This document shows, piece by piece, positions 30,553 through 40,655 of a stretch of DNA of 64,000 nt (positions are counted from its first letter, which is position 1; each line of letters begins with the position of its first letter). Made by a program: the position numbers and the translations under genes. The DNA comes from an uncultured Oleiphilaceae bacterium (GTDB lineage: Bacteria; Pseudomonadota; Gammaproteobacteria; Pseudomonadales; Oleiphilaceae): assembly GCA_913060665.1 (NCBI GenBank), contig CAJXUY010000001.1, positions 372,001 through 436,000 on the forward strand, given 5' to 3'. The notes beneath the pieces are model-generated. The model saw nothing but the letters and a program-made list of their open reading frames with translations. It did no database searches and was not told where the DNA came from.

Positions 30553-32025
30553 TTATTTAGCCAACTTTGGAAAAACAGAGTAATTCACACCGCAAATTTC
30601 GTTTGATAAACGAATAACCTGAGCACTATAGCCTGCCTCATTATCATACCAAACATAAAGAACGACTCGATTACCATTCACGATCGTCGCCTGCGCATCA
30701 ACAATACCCGCAGAACGAGAACCAACAAAATCAGATGACACAACTTCAGGAGAGTTAACATACATAACCTGCTTCTGAAGCTCAGAATGTAAAGAAACTT
30801 CACGCAAATATGCATTCACCTCTTCAAGCGTTGTCTCTTTCTCAAGATTAAGGTTAAGAATCGCCATTGATACATTTGGCGTAGGCACGCGAATCGCATT
30901 ACCGGTTAATTTACCTTCCATTTCAGGAAGCGCTTTAGATACAGCCTTAGCAGCGCCCGTTTCAGTTAGTACCATATTTAATGGCGCACTTCTTCCGCGA
31001 CGGCTACCTGAATGATAATTATCAATTAGGTTTTGGTCATTTGTATAAGCATGGACCGTTTCAACATGACCATTTACAACACCAAACTGATCATTTACAG
31101 CCTTGAGTACTGGCGTGATCGCATTCGTTGTGCAAGAAGCAGCAGAAACGATATTGTCATCAGCCGTTAACATATTATTGTTAATGCCATAAACGATGTT
31201 TTTGATATCGCCTTTGCCTGGCGCGGTCAACAACACCTTGCTAACACCTTTACACTCTAAATGCTGACCAAGACCAGCCTCGTCTCTCCAGATACCGGTA
31301 TTATCTATAACGAGCGCATTATCAATACCGTACTCTGTGTAATCTACTTCTGAAGGAGAGTTTGAGTAGATAACCTGAATATAGTTACCATTTGCAATGA
31401 TCGCTTTACGCTCTTCATCAACGGAAATGGTACCATCAAAAGACCCATGAACAGAGTCTCGACGTAGCAAGCTTGCGCGCTTCTCCAGATCATTCTCTGC
31501 TTTACCCTTTCGAACCACGATTGCGCGAAGACGAAGATTCGCGCCACCGCCAGCTTTCTCGATCATAATACGAGCAAGTAAACGACCGATACGACCAAAA
31601 CCATATAAAACGACATCTTTGGTTTTAGATATATGCTGCTTGGCATCTTCTGCGTCGTATTTACCGACGATATCAGCCAACTCTTCACGTAAAAATGCTT
31701 CTAATGACACATCACCGGATTGCTTCTGAAACTTAACAGCCAGTTTACCAATATCAACATGGGCATGGCCCAACTCTAGCTCGTCAAGAATCTGAAGTAC
31801 TTTATAGGTGTCATGAACTGACAATTCGTTATTTTCAACCTGTCTTACGAATCGATGAGACTTGAGAAGCCCGATTACAGATTGATTAATAATGGCACGA
31901 CCGTAGACTGATGTAACGACGTTATTCTTGCGATACAAGCGTCCAATCATTGGAATCATTGCTTCAGCAACAGTTTCTCGCTCGTTCCAGTCAACAAAAC
32001 ACGTATCCGTAATGTTCTGAGCCAC
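30553..32025 (-). CDS. gap: Glyceraldehyde-3-phosphate dehydrogenase, long form
   Basis: NAD(P)-dependent phosphorylating dehydrogenase. An N-terminal helical extension of about 120 residues precedes the Rossmann fold (VVLYGFGRIGRLLARI). Catalytic Cys298 is in SAASCTTNAI, with HAYTNDQNLIDNYH and a complete C-terminal catalytic domain. The long form (about 490 instead of 330 residues) matches the Pseudomonas PA3001 type. The open frame reaches 32067, but a GTG at 32025 with GAGAGG eight bases upstream gives the best start (490 residues). It is divergent from mfd. Confidence 0.93.
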   Translation of the reverse strand: MAQNITDTCFVDWNERETVAEAMIPMIGRLYRKNNVVTSVYGRAIINQSVIGLLKSHRFVRQVENNELSVHDTYKVLQILDELELGHAHVDIGKLAVKFQKQSGDVSLEAFLREELADIVGKYDAEDAKQHISKTKDVVLYGFGRIGRLLARIMIEKAGGGANLRLRAIVVRKGKAENDLEKRASLLRRDSVHGSFDGTISVDEERKAIIANGNYIQVIYSNSPSEVDYTEYGIDNALVIDNTGIWRDEAGLGQHLECKGVSKVLLTAPGKGDIKNIVYGINNNMLTADDNIVSAASCTTNAITPVLKAVNDQFGVVNGHVETVHAYTNDQNLIDNYHSGSRRGRSAPLNMVLTETGAAKAVSKALPEMEGKLTGNAIRVPTPNVSMAILNLNLEKETTLEEVNAYLREVSLHSELQKQVMYVNSPEVVSSDFVGSRSAGIVDAQATIVNGNRVVLYVWYDNEAGYSAQVIRLSNEICGVNYSVFPKLAK

Positions 32026-32351
32026 GTTAGGCACCTCTCGAGTTGCACAAAAAATAAGGGCGCACATTATCCACCTTCAAGACATCATAAGCAAATTCTG
32101 TTTTATGCACTATAGTACACCCAAAACTTACAACAAATAGTCATATTTAACACTAAATTAGGCATTGATAGCTCAACCACGATAACATCATGACAGTAAC
32201 TACAATCAAGGTTAGAATATTCCCCTACTAGCCCACGGAAAAGGCGTCATTTGGTACATTGCTTTGTACAGCTAGCACATTACTTAGTACAGCAAGGCAC
32301 TAAAAACACAGTAGACCTCCGTGAGAACCCGACATCAAAAACGATCTTTTC
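32026..32351. other. Divergent gap/mfd control region with TnGTACA repeats
   Basis: 326 bases without a gene. Near the mfd side, three same-orientation octamers occur: TTGGTACA (32251), TTTGTACA (32263) and TTAGTACA (32284), spaced 12 and 21 bases. The last two are flanked by TTGCT and AGCAA, forming an imperfect palindrome of about 37 bases (32259-32295). This looks like an operator for an unidentified regulator. No HexR consensus could be matched with confidence. Confidence 0.4.
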
Positions 32352-35300
32352 ATGACTTCAAAAACACTCAGCATTCCAGGATTACCATCTACCCCCTCAG
32401 ACCACCGTCAATGGGGTGGAGTGGCGCCGGGCTTTTCGCCACTGATCATACTTGAAGCTATAAAGCAGCATAAAGGTCTGGGCTTACTGATAACCCCAAA
32501 TTCAGAAACAGCACTAAGCTACGAAACCGCTCTCAAATTTTTTAATGATGATCGAGAACTAGAAGTCCTTAATTTACCTGACTGGGAAACACTACCCTAC
32601 GACAATTTCTCCCCCCATGAAGACATCGTTTCTCAACGTGTCGAAACACTTTATACACTGCCAAAATTAAAACGCGGAATTTTGATCATACCGATCAGTA
32701 CACTGCTGCATAAGCTTGCACCAACTTCATTTTTACAAGGTGCCGGTTTACTAACCTCAATCGGACAGTCACTAAATGTCGACAAATACCGGCTCGAACT
32801 TGAGGCCAATGGCTACCGTTACGTTGATACAGTTTATGAGCATGGGGAATATGCCATTAGAGGGTCAATTCTCGATATTTACCCTATGGGCAGTGACCTC
32901 CCTATCCGTATTGAACTTTTCGATGACGAAGTAGAGACCCTGAGAACATTTGATATCGAGACTCAGCGCTCACTTGATAAAATCGATAAAATTAACTTAC
33001 TACCTGCTAACGAGTTTCCGTGGGATAAACAATCACGCTTAGCCTTTAGAACCCGATGGCATGATCAGTTCGAATCAGCCCCTACTAAAGAATGCTCAAT
33101 ATACAAGGACGTGAAATCAGGTATTAAACCACCAGGTATTGAGTACTACTTACCGCTATTTTTTGATGAAGGCGCCACTCTTTTTGACTATTTACCGAGT
33201 AACACCCTAATATTTACACCCCCTGAACTCCACCAGGTCAGCGAGCATTACTGGAGTGATATATTACACCGCTATGAAGAGCGCAGGCATGACAGACTAA
33301 GACCCATACTACCGCCTGATGAGTTGTTTTTAGCCACTAACGAACTGTTTTCTCAATTAAAACAATTCCCACGAGTGAGCATCTATCAGGAAACCCTTGA
33401 TATAACCTCTTCAGTTTTCAATCTTTCTACATCGACCTTGGGTGATCTTTCTGTTGATGCAAAAGCTGCCGATCCGCTTTCAAATCTCAAGTCTTTTAAA
33501 GGGGCGACGGCATCACGCATTCTGATATGCGCAGAGTCCGCCGGTAGACGAGAAGCCCTTGAAGAGTTATTTTCAGATCATCAACTATCAGCACAAAAAG
33601 TTCATAATTGGAACGACTTTCAGAACAGCGAAGCACCGATTTGCTTGACGATAGCACCACTGTCAGACGGTTTTAATGACCCCTCTAGAAATATAACACT
33701 TATCTCCGAGTCGGAGCTCTTTGGTCAGCGCGTCATGCAACGACGCAGGCGTAAACGAGCCACCGACACAGGCGAAATTGCAGTAAAGAATTTATCAGAG
33801 TTGCGAATTGGGGCGCCCGTGGTACATATCGATAATGGAGTGGGTCGCTACCAAGGTCTTCAGACGATCGAATTTGACGGTCAAACCAATGAGTTTTTGA
33901 TGCTTGAATATGCTCAAAGCGCCAAACTATACGTACCAGTATCGTCGTTACATCTTATTTCACGGTACAGCGGGACCGATGAGTCACTAGCCCCTCTACA
34001 CAAACTGGGTAGCGACAAGTGGACCACCGCCAAGCAAAAAGCAGCGGAAAGGATTAGAGACACCGCAGCCGAGCTGTTAGATGTTTATGCCCGACGTGAA
34101 GCAAGAATCGGCTTTTCGGCGTCAACACCGGATGAAAGCTATCAAGTATTTTGTGCAGGCTTTCCGTTCGAGGAGACTCCGGACCAAGCCGCCGCTATAG
34201 AAGCCGTTGAACAAGACATGATTAGCCCAAAACCAATGGATCGATTAGTGTGCGGTGATGTTGGCTTTGGTAAAACTGAAGTGGCTATGCGAGCCGCCTT
34301 TATCGCCACTAATTCGGGCAAACAGGTTGCAGTTCTCGTACCTACCACCCTACTCGCTCAACAGCATTATGAATCATTTAAAGATCGTTTTGCAGACACG
34401 CCGGTACAAGTCGAGCTACTCTCCCGCTTCCGAACAACCGGCGAACAAACGAAAGCACTCACAGCCATTAAAGATGGCAAAGCCGACATTATTATCGGCA
34501 CACATAAACTTATCCAAAAAGATGTAAAGTTTAAAGAATTAGGCCTGGTTATCATTGACGAAGAGCACCGGTTTGGCGTTCAACAGAAAGAACGATTGAA
34601 GTCACTGCGCTCAGAGGTAGACATTCTCAACTTGACCGCAACCCCTATTCCTAGAACCCTAAATATGGCGATGGGTGGCATTCGAGACCTTTCAATTATC
34701 GCAACCCCCCCAGCAAGACGCTTATCGGTTAAAACCTTTGTACGCGAACGAGATGACGCCACTATAAAAGAAGCCATACTTCGTGAACTGCTGCGAGGAG
34801 GCCAAGTATACCTGCTTCACAACGAAGTTAAATCCATCGACAAGGCTGCTGAAGAAATACAAGCATTGGTGGAAGAAGCTCGCGTAGGTGTCGCTCACGG
34901 TCAAATGCGAGAACGAGAATTAGAACAACGAATGTCAGACTTCTATCACAAACGCTTCAACGTATTAGTCTGCTCAACCATCATCGAGACCGGAATTGAT
35001 ATCCCAAGCGCAAACACCATTATTATCGAACACGCCGATAAATTTGGGTTAGCTCAACTACACCAACTAAGAGGTCGCGTAGGACGATCTCATCACCAAG
35101 CCTATGCCTACTTGTTAACCCCCAATCAAAAAACAGTGTCGCCAGATGCAACCAAGCGGCTCGAAGCTATAGCGGCAGCGCAAGACCTTGGCGCAGGGTT
35201 TATGCTAGCAACACATGACCTTGAAATACGCGGTGCAGGAGAACTATTAGGTGATGAACAGAGTGGGCAAATACAAAGCATCGGCTTCACCCTTTACATG

Positions 35301-35819
35301 GAAATGCTTGAACAAGCAGTTGAAGCCATCAAGGACGGTAAAACACCTGATCTCGATAAACCTTTAAAGCACGGAGCTGAAATCAATCTGCGAATTGCGG
35401 CATTAATCCCTGACGACTATTTACCAGACGTTCATAACCGTTTAATTTTATACAAACGCATCGCCAACGCAAAAACAAAATCTGAATTAACGGAGCTACA
35501 GGTTGAAATGATCGATCGCTTTGGATTGCTTCCTGATCAAGTGAAGAACCTATTCAGACAAACCGAGCTTAAACTGGCAGCGGAAACCTTAGGCGTTATT
35601 AAACTAGACGCAGGGGCTACCTCCGGCAGGGTGGAATTTTCAGGCGATACAGATGTTGACCCACTCACCATCATTAAACTCATACAAGGTAATCCAGCAA
35701 AATACCGGCTCGATGGAGCCAGCGCGCTGAAATTTGAGATAGACCAAAGCGATACAGATGGTAAACTTAAAGAAATTAATCAGCTGCTCGTAACATTAAG
35801 CAAAAGCACAACACCTTAA
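32352..35819 (+). CDS. mfd: Transcription-repair coupling factor
   Basis: A DNA translocase that removes RNA polymerase stalled at lesions and recruits UvrA. 1155 residues in the usual order: UvrB-homology modules (to about 350), an RNA-polymerase-interacting CarD-like domain (about 480-550, AVKNLSELRIGAPVVHIDNG), RecG-like helicase motor with Walker A GDVGFGKTE at about 635 and DEEH at 736, TATPIPRTL, the motif QLRGRVGRS, and a C-terminal D7 domain. It is followed 56 bases later by csiV, as in related genomes. Confidence 0.98.
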   Translation: MTSKTLSIPGLPSTPSDHRQWGGVAPGFSPLIILEAIKQHKGLGLLITPNSETALSYETALKFFNDDRELEVLNLPDWETLPYDNFSPHEDIVSQRVETLYTLPKLKRGILIIPISTLLHKLAPTSFLQGAGLLTSIGQSLNVDKYRLELEANGYRYVDTVYEHGEYAIRGSILDIYPMGSDLPIRIELFDDEVETLRTFDIETQRSLDKIDKINLLPANEFPWDKQSRLAFRTRWHDQFESAPTKECSIYKDVKSGIKPPGIEYYLPLFFDEGATLFDYLPSNTLIFTPPELHQVSEHYWSDILHRYEERRHDRLRPILPPDELFLATNELFSQLKQFPRVSIYQETLDITSSVFNLSTSTLGDLSVDAKAADPLSNLKSFKGATASRILICAESAGRREALEELFSDHQLSAQKVHNWNDFQNSEAPICLTIAPLSDGFNDPSRNITLISESELFGQRVMQRRRRKRATDTGEIAVKNLSELRIGAPVVHIDNGVGRYQGLQTIEFDGQTNEFLMLEYAQSAKLYVPVSSLHLISRYSGTDESLAPLHKLGSDKWTTAKQKAAERIRDTAAELLDVYARREARIGFSASTPDESYQVFCAGFPFEETPDQAAAIEAVEQDMISPKPMDRLVCGDVGFGKTEVAMRAAFIATNSGKQVAVLVPTTLLAQQHYESFKDRFADTPVQVELLSRFRTTGEQTKALTAIKDGKADIIIGTHKLIQKDVKFKELGLVIIDEEHRFGVQQKERLKSLRSEVDILNLTATPIPRTLNMAMGGIRDLSIIATPPARRLSVKTFVRERDDATIKEAILRELLRGGQVYLLHNEVKSIDKAAEEIQALVEEARVGVAHGQMRERELEQRMSDFYHKRFNVLVCSTIIETGIDIPSANTIIIEHADKFGLAQLHQLRGRVGRSHHQAYAYLLTPNQKTVSPDATKRLEAIAAAQDLGAGFMLATHDLEIRGAGELLGDEQSGQIQSIGFTLYMEMLEQAVEAIKDGKTPDLDKPLKHGAEINLRIAALIPDDYLPDVHNRLILYKRIANAKTKSELTELQVEMIDRFGLLPDQVKNLFRQTELKLAAETLGVIKLDAGATSGRVEFSGDTDVDPLTIIKLIQGNPAKYRLDGASALKFEIDQSDTDGKLKEINQLLVTLSKSTTP

Positions 35820-35875
35820 ACCTGTGATAGACCTATTACTTAACGGTCTCATAAAGACTATTTGACTGAGAATAA

Positions 35876-36763
35876 ATGAAAGCTATACAACAACACATCA
35901 CAACACCATTTGCGTTAATGCTTGCGCTATTCTTGTCAGCGACTACGGTATCCGCTATTGAATCAGGCAACAACGACAGCGAAGCCGTATCCTGGTATCA
36001 GATTGAAGTAATATTATTCAAAAACATGCAGACATTCGAGCAAGACAAAGAACATATCACCATCGATACCACCCCTTCAGATCAAAAGTTTGTGTTAGTT
36101 AAAGGCGAGCCCATGGTAAACAGCCAACTGCAACGACTGAACACCTCTAACCTGAAACTAACCAAGTCATTTAAAGCCATGACACGCAGCAAAAATTATA
36201 ACGTGCTGGAATTTGCAGGATGGAAACAACCACTTATGAAGGCGCAATCAGGTATTCCGTTGCTGATTACTACCGGAAACAAATATGGTCATCATCATGA
36301 ACTAGAGGGAAAGCTAACATTCAGAAAAAACCGTTATCTACACCTTCATGCAGACCTTTATATGGCCGACTATACACAAGGTTCAAGCATTAACCTGCAA
36401 AGTTGGCTGCTAGAAGACGATAGTGTTGCCACTCATATCAGCGACCTCACCAATACAGCCAATAATCAAGACTCTTCACCTGAAGCGCTCGAAAGCATTG
36501 TGCTGAGTAACATTACACCCGCTACAGATAAAACCGAACAAACCCTGCAACAGGGCAATGGTTTATCCAACGTCGCTGATTCATCGAAAATCGAGCGTGC
36601 TCAAGATTCAATCACCACCTATATCGCAAGCAATATTGCACACATGAATGAAACCCGAAGAATGCGTAGCGGAGAAATTCACTATCTTGATCACCCTAAG
36701 TTTGGACTATTGGTGACTATTGAGCCAACCGATCCTCCTTACGTTTATAGCGAAGACCTATAA
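35876..36763 (+). CDS. csiV: CsiV family periplasmic protein
   Basis: A 295-residue secreted protein with a clear signal peptide (cleavage likely after TVSA, residue 27). The mature domain starts with WYQIEVILFKN, the CsiV (PF10972) signature, and has a conserved RRMRSGEIHYLDHPKFGLLV near the end. In Vibrio cholerae CsiV is a peptidoglycan-binding factor needed for cell-shape integrity together with the LpoA/PBP1a system. The middle (about 190-245) is low-complexity. Its place directly after mfd matches the arrangement in relatives. Confidence 0.85.
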   Translation: MKAIQQHITTPFALMLALFLSATTVSAIESGNNDSEAVSWYQIEVILFKNMQTFEQDKEHITIDTTPSDQKFVLVKGEPMVNSQLQRLNTSNLKLTKSFKAMTRSKNYNVLEFAGWKQPLMKAQSGIPLLITTGNKYGHHHELEGKLTFRKNRYLHLHADLYMADYTQGSSINLQSWLLEDDSVATHISDLTNTANNQDSSPEALESIVLSNITPATDKTEQTLQQGNGLSNVADSSKIERAQDSITTYIASNIAHMNETRRMRSGEIHYLDHPKFGLLVTIEPTDPPYVYSEDL

Positions 36764-36828
36764 AATTCGAATTAAGGATAAATTAATACGTAGTTAAAAA
36801 CGATAATAGGGTCTTGGTGATATTTTCT

Positions 36829-37596
<768 letters not shown>

Positions 37597-37645
37597 TCAA
37601 AATTCTCTTAGCTACTAATCGCACACCACTTTCACCCAACTAGGC

Positions 37646-38785
37646 CTACTTGGTATTTGAAGACATCCCCGCAAACTCTGGAGAAACACTGGTGACTTTC
37701 ATTTCATCAGGAAGATGCACTGTCGTCGTTGGAAATGCAAACTCAGCACCCTCTTCCTCGATAATAGCCATGATGTTAAACAATACATCTTGCTTAACAT
37801 CATGATACTCAATCCAGTTAGTGGTTTTCGTAAATGTATAGATAAAGAAGTCCAATGAACAGGCAGCAAATGCATTAAAATTAACGATGAGCGTTTGAGT
37901 GCTATCAATTTCATCATGATCAATCAGCATCTGCTTAACTTTAGCAATTATATTACTAACACTTGCTCCGTCTTGATAGCGTACACCAATTGTTTCATAA
38001 ATCCGTCTATGACTCATTCTTGAAGGGTTCTGTACCGAGATACTGGTAAACGTTGCATTAGGTACATAGAGCGGTCGTTTATCAAAGGTTCTGATGGTGG
38101 TTAAACGCCACCCGATATGCTCTACCGTTCCTTCAATATCCTTGTCAGGAGAACGCACCCAGTCCCCCACCTTAAATGGTCTATCCAGATAAACCATCAA
38201 ACCACCAAAAAAGTTAGCCAGCAAATCTTTAGCGGCAAAACCAACCGCTATACCACCAATCCCCCCAAAGGCGAGCACTCCTGAAACACTGTAACCTAGT
38301 GTCTGTAGAACTATTAACCCAGCAGTGATCAATACCGATGCACGTAGCAGCTTACCCATTGCGGAAACCGTTGTAGCATCCATCGGTTCCTTCATCTTAT
38401 CAGGCGAGACCACTATTTTTTCTGCGCCAGTAATAAACCTAACCACAAATAATGCTAATAGAACAATAACGCCCACTTCTCTGACAGGGCCCACTATTGA
38501 AAAAATTTCGGCACTGGAATACTTGTTTGCGGTATGAGCAGCTATAGATAAGCCTAGCAACCAAATCAAATAAGATGCTGGCTTCCTTCCTGCATGAAGC
38601 AGCGTGTCATCCCATAAATTCTTAGTTTTACCGAACTGTTTTTCAACTTGCGAAAAAAACTTACTGGAGATAAAACTCAGAATAGCCGTCATCAATACAA
38701 CAGCAAAAATCTGAAACATTCCGCGATAAGCGTCATCACCAAAATTGAGCGACTCAAACCACTGATCTACAACTGAGAAATCCAT
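37646..38785 (-). CDS. MscS family mechanosensitive channel
   Basis: A 379-residue channel protein with about four hydrophobic helices in the first 190 residues, then the MscS pore helix and beta domain, recognisable by GGIGGIAVGFAAKDLLANFFGG, split here as GFAAKDLLANFFGG, and DRPFKVGDWV. The C-terminal alpha/beta domain is present. It is larger than E. coli MscS (286) and resembles the YnaI/MscM-type intermediates. It presumably relieves osmotic downshock. ATG 38785 chosen over TTG 38791. Confidence 0.9.
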   Translation of the reverse strand: MDFSVVDQWFESLNFGDDAYRGMFQIFAVVLMTAILSFISSKFFSQVEKQFGKTKNLWDDTLLHAGRKPASYLIWLLGLSIAAHTANKYSSAEIFSIVGPVREVGVIVLLALFVVRFITGAEKIVVSPDKMKEPMDATTVSAMGKLLRASVLITAGLIVLQTLGYSVSGVLAFGGIGGIAVGFAAKDLLANFFGGLMVYLDRPFKVGDWVRSPDKDIEGTVEHIGWRLTTIRTFDKRPLYVPNATFTSISVQNPSRMSHRRIYETIGVRYQDGASVSNIIAKVKQMLIDHDEIDSTQTLIVNFNAFAACSLDFFIYTFTKTTNWIEYHDVKQDVLFNIMAIIEEEGAEFAFPTTTVHLPDEMKVTSVSPEFAGMSSNTK

Positions 38786-38836
38786 ACCCAAACCTCAACT
38801 TCCTAAAACATTAACGATACATCTAACAACAGTGTA

Positions 38837-39910
38837 TTAACGGCCTAGGTCAGACACAACCCTCTGCCACCTGCCAGATTGCTTAAGCGACCCAATGTCT
38901 ATACAGCCAACACCTTTCATCTTGACTAAGCGGCTTTGGGATTCTTGATTTAACAAAGTGGCGTTACTAGATTGCTCTAAATACCTCAGCACCTCTAGTG
39001 CACCAGGTCGGTTATTACACACCAACACCATATCACAACCCGCAGTCAACGCTGACTGCGCCCTACTCGCGTAGCCTCCCGCCACGCTAGCGCCTTCCAT
39101 ATTCAAGTCATCACTGAATATAACACCTTTAAATGACAACTGAGAGCGCAAGATTTCGTTTAACCAAAAAGTAGAAAATCCTGCTGGATGTTCATCACAC
39201 TGGGTGTACACCACGTGCGCTGGCATCACAGCATTTAAGCCTTTTTCTATCAATTGCTTAAACGGCTCGATATCGAGCTCCTCAATCTCGCTAAACGGCC
39301 TGTTATCGATAGGAAGCGCAATGTGCGAATCCGCTTCTATTGCGCCATGCCCCGGGAAGTGCTTACCGGTAGATGCCATGCCAGCTTCTTTCATACCAGC
39401 AATCAATGATGAGGCCAACTCAGAAACAATCGCTATATCACCTGAAAACGCACGATCACCAATCACAGAAGAAAGGCCATAATCTAGGTCAAGTACAGGC
39501 GCAAAGCTAAAATCAATACCGTAGGCCCTTAGCTCAGAAGCGAACAACCAGCCACACTCCTTTGCCAATGCCGCGGCTTTCAAAGGTGCATCCGCATAAA
39601 GCTCGCCGAATGTGCGCATCGGAGGAATTCGTGTAAAGCCTTCTCTAAACCGCTGCACTCGCCCTCCCTCATGATCAACTGCGATAAGAATATTGGCATT
39701 ACAGGTTCTTATTTCAGCGACTAAGCAAGCTAACTGCTCAGGCGATGAGTAGTTACGCGAAAAAAGAATCAAGCCTCCCACTAAAGGGCTAGAAAGCAAC
39801 AGCCGATCTTCATCAGTAAGCGCTTGGCCTTCGACATCAACCATCAAAGGTCCAATAAACATATTCGAGGTAGATTTATTTAGATGCGCAGATATTGGTT
39901 GCTTCTGCAT
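38837..39910 (-). CDS. nagZ: Beta-N-acetylglucosaminidase (peptidoglycan recycling)
   Basis: Cytosolic glycoside hydrolase family 3 enzyme that removes GlcNAc from anhydromuropeptides. The 357-residue TIM barrel has the GH3 NagZ signatures AVDHEGGRVQRFREGFTR, STGKHFPGHG (catalytic His in the mobile loop) and FSDDLNMEGA (nucleophile Asp). The first 16 residues precede the usual MFIGPLMVDVEG beginning, so ATG 39862 is an alternative start, but the upstream ATG 39910 has AGGGA at a reasonable spacing. Neighbour psrA and MTI phosphorylase repeat the Pseudomonas order. Confidence 0.95.
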   Translation of the reverse strand: MQKQPISAHLNKSTSNMFIGPLMVDVEGQALTDEDRLLLSSPLVGGLILFSRNYSSPEQLACLVAEIRTCNANILIAVDHEGGRVQRFREGFTRIPPMRTFGELYADAPLKAAALAKECGWLFASELRAYGIDFSFAPVLDLDYGLSSVIGDRAFSGDIAIVSELASSLIAGMKEAGMASTGKHFPGHGAIEADSHIALPIDNRPFSEIEELDIEPFKQLIEKGLNAVMPAHVVYTQCDEHPAGFSTFWLNEILRSQLSFKGVIFSDDLNMEGASVAGGYASRAQSALTAGCDMVLVCNNRPGALEVLRYLEQSSNATLLNQESQSRLVKMKGVGCIDIGSLKQSGRWQRVVSDLGR

Positions 39911-40005
39911 ATTATTGTATATTCCCTGACAAAAAATTGATTAATAAAAAATTATTAAATAAGGATCTATTTTACTCTTCAGATGCAATGGTCTCGTAAA
40001 AATAA

Positions 40006-40500
40006 TCAGGAAATAGTAACACGTGTCCCGATAGAAACCCGGTCAAAAAGATCCTCTATATCTTCGTTTCTCATACGAATACAACCATGAGATAAGGGGG
40101 TGCCCATAGGTTCGGTATCAGGCGTACCATGAATATAGATATACCTTTGCATGGTATCAACAGAACCTAGTCTATTGAACCCTGGCTGAGTGCCAGATAA
40201 CCATAAGATCCGACTGAGAATCCAGTCTCTTTGTGGATACTGCGCAGCGAGCGCAGCAGAATAGATTTCGCCGGTTGCCCTCCGTGCAATAAATACAGAA
40301 TTACGCGGCTGGCCATGACCTATTTTGGCCCGAACCACGTGCTGACCTCTTGGAGTGCACCCACTATTCGCATTTTCTCCAACCCCGTTTAATGCTGTCG
40401 ATACGGAGTAACACACCAAAGGCTTTTCTTGGTCAACAAGCGTGAGCGTTTGAAGTTGAATATCAATTTCAAGAGAAAAGAAGCTATCTGTATTTGCCAT
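40006..40500 (-). CDS. L,D-transpeptidase (YkuD domain)
   Basis: A compact 164-residue YkuD-domain protein. The active-site signature is HGTPD then SHGCIRM, with catalytic C140 and H138. No signal peptide or lipobox is visible at the N-terminus, which is unusual for an enzyme expected to cross-link or anchor peptidoglycan in the periplasm; a cytosolic or non-classical location, or an L,D-carboxypeptidase activity, should be considered. It sits between nagZ and psrA, both linked to envelope or fatty-acid control in relatives. Confidence 0.87.
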   Translation of the reverse strand: MANTDSFFSLEIDIQLQTLTLVDQEKPLVCYSVSTALNGVGENANSGCTPRGQHVVRAKIGHGQPRNSVFIARRATGEIYSAALAAQYPQRDWILSRILWLSGTQPGFNRLGSVDTMQRYIYIHGTPDTEPMGTPLSHGCIRMRNEDIEDLFDRVSIGTRVTIS

Positions 40501-40655
40501 ACACTAAGCTTAACCGACCTTTCACTTCATGTCATACATCAATCATGACAAGCAATACATCTATATCGAAAAAGGTAGCGCCTATTTAAAGACAAGCATC
40601 ACCTTTTCCACTGCCACGCTGATACAAAGTGCAAAAATATTAACCCCTAATAGGC

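Noticed and set aside
32100-32350. HexR site upstream of gap
   Set aside because: The published TGTAATTAAATTACA-type motif could not be matched at acceptable quality; the repeats seen are TnGTACA.
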